DNA from: Gymnogyps californianus
Taxonomy: Eukaryota > Chordata > Aves > Accipitriformes > Cathartidae
Assembly: GCF_018139145.2 (NCBI RefSeq)
Contig: NC_059475.1
Location: 7,105,437-7,169,436 of the forward strand
Reading direction: 5' to 3'
Length of the DNA: 64,000 bases
A model generated the notes under the pieces. The model was not told the DNA's origin and ran no database searches. It saw nothing but the letters and a program-made list of their open reading frames with translations. The position numbers and the translations under genes were made by a program. Below are positions 61,601 to 64,000 of the stretch, one piece after another; the first letter of the stretch is position 1; each line of letters begins with the position of its first letter.

Positions 61601-64000
61601 CTGGGCTGAAGAACTGGGACATATTCAACAAGTGTTTTTGAATCCAGCATGGGCAATTGCAGTAAGCAGAAAAACTGAAACCAAAATAGACTGACTGCTT
61701 TCCAGGAATATGCTCCTTTTCTAGACAGCAAAAGTAACGTTAAAGTGGCAATCAGAAATGTAGAAGTGATTTTTAAATCTAATATACTTTTTCTACAGCC
61801 TATCAAAGTACCAGCAGTTTTTTGCCATGTCTTTAAAAATTAAAAAAATAAAAAAATTGTAAAACAGATTCCATGACTGATGCAGAAATCTTCAAGATAA
61901 AATAGGTCAAAACTGAGTAGACTTCTTCAAACTCAGCAAGACAGTTAAAAAGTAGCTAGAACACAGGAGCACATACTAACTTTTTATTTTTCCATACAAA
62001 AAGGAATGCTCTATACGTGTTCTCCTGTTGGCACAAAGGTTTTCTGGCTAACACTGCTGTAGCTGATACCTAGCATGCAACAGGAAAACAACACAGATGC
62101 AGAAATACAGGTAACAAGAGCGGAGGAACGGGCATTAGGCAGGAGGCCCTTTAAATGGGCAGTATCCAAGTTCTAAAAAAGTTGGAAACAGAGGCAGTTA
62201 AGTGGAAAATAGAAATGATTTGTTAGTGGTCCGGGATGGACTGAATTTCACAAGATAAATTGACAAAATTTTTGCAACAAGAAAGCATTTGTAAGAACAG
62301 AGATTAAGGTAACCTGAACTCATACATAAGCTTTTTCCTTCTTTCTCAAATTATTGTTTTGAATTAAAGTGTTCAAACTGGGGTTGTTCAATTATGGATA
62401 AGATATCATTTGCATCATGTTAACTAACGTAAAATCATTATTACATCTAGTTACTGAGCACGGACAATTAAGTGTCAAATGAGAAAATACTTTATAAGTA
62501 AAACTTCTCCCTTAAAAATTAATATTTCAGAAATACTCCTGTGGCCTAACTGTATTTTACAGAGAGAAAACCCATAGGCATTTAGGAAAATAGCAAATGT
62601 GTAAAAACACAAGGAAGAACAGAAGCATTATAGTGCACAAGGGAAACGTGAGCAGTCACTTTGGTAATTAAATGACTGGATTCCAAATTAAAATCCAATT
62701 TGTTCCAAAGTAGTCACAAAAGGACATTTAATTTTACCATTACAGTGACTTACTCTTGTTAATAAATAAGGCATTGTACTTATAGGACAGTGACTCTTGA
62801 CCCTTAGTAAATCACATCTATAAGTTAACTAATGGCAAAACCAACATTTGAGTGCAGCACTACCAACACTGAAAAATAAAAGTTAAATCAGCGCATAAAA
62901 AACATTTGTATGAAATAGAGTGTATGAAGGTATAACTCCTCATTATGAATAAAGATACAGCTGTGCTCCATTGTAAGCAGCATTTAAAACTATGGCACAG
63001 ATACAAAATATTACTTCAGAGTTTCTATGGCATAAAAGAGAATTCTAGAACACATTAGTCACTTGAAATATCTTCATTAATGACAAGCAAAAACGTGTGA
63101 TATATTTTCACTCTGACATTTATCTAAAGGACCAAATTTCATGTGAATCACTGGGAAAAAATAGTCATATGGTAAACTATCATTTTCGGCCAAATACAGA
63201 TTGTTACTGTGACTAAGCAAAATCAGCCCCATCCTCAACTTCATATCTACATAAAACATATATTCCTTTAAGCAGAAAAGTTAAGATACCATCTAACCAA
63301 TGCTTACTTGTTTGTACTTTGATTCTTCTAGAAAGACATGAGCATTTAATGCTGCATAACAGCAATTGTTCATACTTAGCCCCCAAATTCTTCTCTTAAA
63401 ATTCAAGGCAACTAAATGTAATTATTTCAGTTCACATGACTCTGTCCGTAAGCAGCTATCCAAACATCTTCCTGGTGACAACTGAAAACACCAGTGACAA
63501 GAATCTATCTTGTTTAGCACAAAGTTCATGCTTTTCCTTATGAAACACCAACGGATTACTCAGCTTGATAACAGCTTCAATGGCTGTACCATACATACAT
63601 TAACATGCTTTGGTTTTGGACAAGAGCACCATTCCTAAGTCTAGTCAGGTCTTAAGTAACTATGACAATCAAGCCTACATAAGGACAAGTTGAAAAGTTT
63701 TCACAATTAGCAGCAATAAGCACATCAACAGTTTTTCTGTACAGTGTGGAAAAAAATAGCACATCTGGCATTACTACTACATTTTCTGTATTCATGTCAG
63801 AAAATAATATCTGAGTGATAAGTGTGTCTCATTTTAATTAAATATTTAAGCATTAACTAATTATGTAAAATTACCTAAGCAAAATTCATCCATTAGTACA
63901 GCAAAATGAAGAGAAATGATACCTTGTATTACATTATAGAAAGCTCACCTTTTCTACTCTTTCTTCAGAGCACATCAGTTGAATTTGTTCATGACATTGT
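37525..64000 (-). CDS. KIF18A: KIF18A, kinesin-8 motor, C-terminal 472 residues (8 exons, 5' end outside window)
   Basis: KIF18A is a plus-end-directed kinesin-8 that accumulates at kinetochore-microtubule plus ends, damps their dynamics and aligns chromosomes in metaphase (family knowledge). The segments 63949-64000, 59721-59885, 57814-57935, 56212-56450, 42830-43313, 42195-42299, 39425-39534 and 37525-37667 (minus strand) total 1420 bp. After one partial-codon base they give 473 codons including a TAG stop. Every intron has GT-AG ends and compatible phases. Recognisable stretches shared with human KIF18A include [44 protein letters not shown] and [15 protein letters not shown]. Human KIF18A has 898 residues, so this is the part after the motor domain (human about 427 onward). 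It shows a basic helical neck/coiled coil, an RVxF PP1 docking motif, two Ser-Pro sites and a basic tail. KIF18B is unlikely because these tail motifs are KIF18A-specific as I recall them. Neighbouring METTL15 and BDNF are expected from synteny but not seen. Confidence 0.97.
37668..39424 (-). other. KIF18A: KIF18A intron (last)
   Basis: AT-rich intron of 1757 bp with GTAAGT and CTAG ends. I see no repeat family or further exon in it. A T17 run lies at about 39253-39269. Confidence 0.85.
39425..39534 (-). CDS. KIF18A: KIF18A coding exon, basic tail
   Basis: The exon is 110 bp: T completing Ser, 36 codons, then G. The peptide [20 protein letters not shown] is followed by [16 protein letters not shown]. 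It aligns with human [21 protein letters not shown]. The acceptor is TTTTTCCAG and the donor GGCAG|GTAAGT, both strong. Confidence 0.94.
39535..42194 (-). other. KIF18A: KIF18A intron with purine-only tract
   Basis: Intron of 2660 bp. It contains a short TA microsatellite near 39692-39705 and a 68-bp all-purine tract on the plus strand at 41482-41549. I saw no other exon or mobile element. Confidence 0.85.
41482..41549. repeat. 68-bp purine (A/G) tract
   Basis: All 68 bases on the plus strand are A or G, mostly A6-A9 blocks separated by G or GG. In the KIF18A transcript it is a pyrimidine (U/C) tract. It is a simple low-complexity repeat. Confidence 0.9.
42195..42299 (-). CDS. KIF18A: KIF18A coding exon, basic tail
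   Basis: The exon is 105 bp: one base completing Arg, 34 codons, then AG. It encodes [20 protein letters not shown] followed by [14 protein letters not shown]. Human KIF18A has PSYMAMTTAAKRKRKL at the same place. The ERKRK block is a candidate nuclear-localisation or microtubule-binding element. The acceptor is TTTCAG and the donor TTAAG|GTAAGA. Confidence 0.96.
42300..42829 (-). other. KIF18A: KIF18A short intron carrying a MIR-like repeat
   Basis: The intron is 530 bp, with donor GTATTT and acceptor TTTCAG. Much of its middle is a MIR-like relic (see 42470-42620). Confidence 0.85.
42470..42620 (-). repeat. MIR-like SINE relic
   Basis: The plus strand reads TTTTACAGACAGGAAAAG then AAGGCTTAGAGAAAATAACTT and GCCTGAGGCATCGC. 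This is the antisense of the MIR 3' half (tttacagatgaggaaactgaggcacagag...acttgcccaaggtcac). The 68-79-codon open frames across it are by-products of the repeat. Edges are approximate; the trailing TTTTCAAAATGCTGG around 42715 may belong to the same or another old sauropsid repeat. Confidence 0.7.
42830..43313 (-). CDS. KIF18A: KIF18A large tail exon with CDK1-type sites
   Basis: The exon is 484 bp: GT plus 160 codons plus AG. It opens with TTFGTPSQ, then a basic [12 protein letters not shown] block that matches human EKRTRRKLMPSP. Ser-Pro at 43207-43209 corresponds to human Ser674, a reported CDK1 site. A second Ser-Pro at 43189-43191 is probably the counterpart of human Ser684, although the spacing is 6 residues instead of 10. 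Downstream are [13 protein letters not shown] and an acidic [11 protein letters not shown], both with human counterparts. Sequence between these anchors is poorly conserved, typical of a disordered tail. The donor AAAG|GTATTT is weak; the acceptor is TTGCACAG. Confidence 0.96.
54319..54347. repeat. AC/AT microsatellite
   Basis: Short alternating CA and TA run (acatatatatacacatatatacacaca). Simple repeat in the large KIF18A intron. Confidence 0.75.
54967..55084. repeat. A/C low-complexity tract
   Basis: The plus strand is almost entirely A and C, with repeated AAAACCC, AAACAAA and CCAAACC units. The minus-strand translation (W/F/V-rich) is a compositional artefact. Confidence 0.8.
56212..56450 (-). 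CDS. KIF18A: KIF18A coding exon with PP1-docking motif
   Basis: The exon is 239 bp: one base completing a Lys codon, 79 codons, and one base (C) completed by GT from the next exon. It encodes [20 protein letters not shown] followed by a Glu-rich segment and [16 protein letters not shown] (56315-56329) fits the RVxF consensus for protein phosphatase 1 docking; human KIF18A has KVVVW at the same place. The exon ends in [12 protein letters not shown], aligned with human FPQLGPVQPIPC. The donor is GTAAGT and the acceptor TTTTACAG. Confidence 0.97.
56451..57813 (-). other. KIF18A: KIF18A intron
   Basis: Intron of 1363 bp with GTAAGT donor and TTTTACAG acceptor. It contains a C-rich run at about 56556-56567. 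No other feature seen. Confidence 0.85.
57814..57935 (-). CDS. KIF18A: KIF18A coding exon, coiled-coil segment
   Basis: The exon is 122 bp: 40 codons plus two bases (AA), which pair with the first A of the next exon to give Lys. The peptide starts [20 protein letters not shown] and continues [20 protein letters not shown]. Human KIF18A has the related [24 protein letters not shown] at this place. The donor is a strong GTAAGT. The acceptor CCCAAG is preceded by a T-rich tract and a TGCTAAT branch-point-like motif. Confidence 0.96.
59054..59660 (-). mobile_element. solo LTR of an avian endogenous retrovirus, sense to KIF18A
   Basis: A 607-bp element. Read on the minus strand it starts TGTCCTGGTTTTGGCTGGGA and ends GGGGTTAAACCACAACA, the termini of an LTR type I know as abundant in Neoaves. 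ATTC flanks both sides (59050-59053 and 59661-59664); a fifth base T is ambiguous at the left junction. A TATATAAA box lies at 59389-59396 on the minus strand, so transcriptional direction is the same as KIF18A. No gag, pol or env sequence is present, so it is a solo LTR. It contains an AAT microsatellite (about 59210-59246). Family name and class (ERVL-like) are from memory. Confidence 0.88.
59389..59396 (-). promoter_or_regulatory. TATA box of the intronic LTR
   Basis: TATATAAA on the minus strand inside the LTR at 59054-59660, with GACGT about 15 bp upstream (minus strand AACGTCATGCCCAG). This is the expected core promoter of the LTR; activity is not known. Confidence 0.6.
59721..59885 (-). 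CDS. KIF18A: KIF18A coding exon, coiled-coil segment
   Basis: The exon is 165 bp, exactly 55 codons, phase 0 at both ends. The peptide begins [20 protein letters not shown] and contains [20 protein letters not shown]. It is highly charged and helical, matching the KIF18A region after the neck. The donor is CCAAAG|GTAAAA. The acceptor TAG at 59886-59888 is preceded on the minus strand by an uninterrupted run of T (59888-59908). A solo LTR starts 60 bp beyond the donor, at 59660. Both flanks are therefore unusual, although the coding frame itself is intact. Confidence 0.97.
59886..63948 (-). other. KIF18A: KIF18A intron
   Basis: Intron of 4063 bp, GTGAGC to TAG. The acceptor end is a T21 tract (59888-59908 as A on the plus strand). 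An A22 run lies at 61549-61570. A stretch near 61000-61450 is less AT-rich than its surroundings, but I could not assign it to a repeat. No extra exon is needed: VEK joins directly to ATCKRN as in human. Confidence 0.85.
63949..64000 (-). CDS. KIF18A: KIF18A coding exon, partial (runs off the window edge)
   Basis: Minus-strand reading gives one leftover base and then 17 codons, [17 protein letters not shown], followed by the donor GTGAGC. Human KIF18A has a closely similar MCSEDKVEK just before its ATGKR segment, so the exon joins in phase 0 to 59721-59885. The 5' end of this exon lies beyond position 64000. Confidence 0.93.

Noticed and set aside
1..64000. Endogenous viral coding genes, tRNA or snRNA genes, CRISPR arrays, bacterial operons
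   Set aside because: Only solo LTRs were found; no gag, pol or env reading, no convincing cloverleaf or snRNA box, and no prokaryotic features.

Overview
This window looks like nuclear DNA of a bird, probably one of the Neoaves. It is AT-rich, intron-dominated vertebrate sequence with CR1 LINE fragments in the avian style, old sauropsid and MIR-like repeats, and two LTRs of a type I know from many non-galliform bird genomes. There is no bacterial gene organisation, CRISPR array, tRNA or rRNA. Species is not determined.

The only protein-coding gene I can support is KIF18A (kinesin-8, mitotic chromosome-alignment motor) on the minus strand. Eight coding segments lie between 64000 and 37525. 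They join with matching splice phases at every junction into one open frame of 472 residues ending in TAG. This is the region after the motor domain: neck/coiled-coil, PP1-docking segment, CDK1 sites and basic C-terminal tail. The motor-domain exons and promoter lie beyond position 64000.

Layout. 1-37345 is gene-poor. In other amniotes the gene downstream of KIF18A on this side is BDNF; no BDNF coding exon is visible here. This stretch holds old repeats (about 6797-7240; a CR1 nested in an older CR1 at 28690-31190), a solo LTR with a 5-bp target duplication (33416-34016), candidate non-coding exons (1882-2050 and 18673-18914, minus strand), and AT-rich blocks that read like conserved non-coding elements (about 13280-13500 and 16900-17420). 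37346-64000 is the 3' half of KIF18A: short introns at the 3' end, one intron of about 12.9 kb (43314-56211), and a second solo LTR (59054-59660) in the intron 60 bp from a splice donor.

The most interesting local architecture is around exon 59721-59885. Its splice acceptor uses an uninterrupted T21 tract, and its donor is followed within 60 bp by an LTR in the same transcriptional direction with its own TATA box. I did not find a convincing new biological system; most of the remaining sequence is ordinary avian intergenic and intronic DNA.
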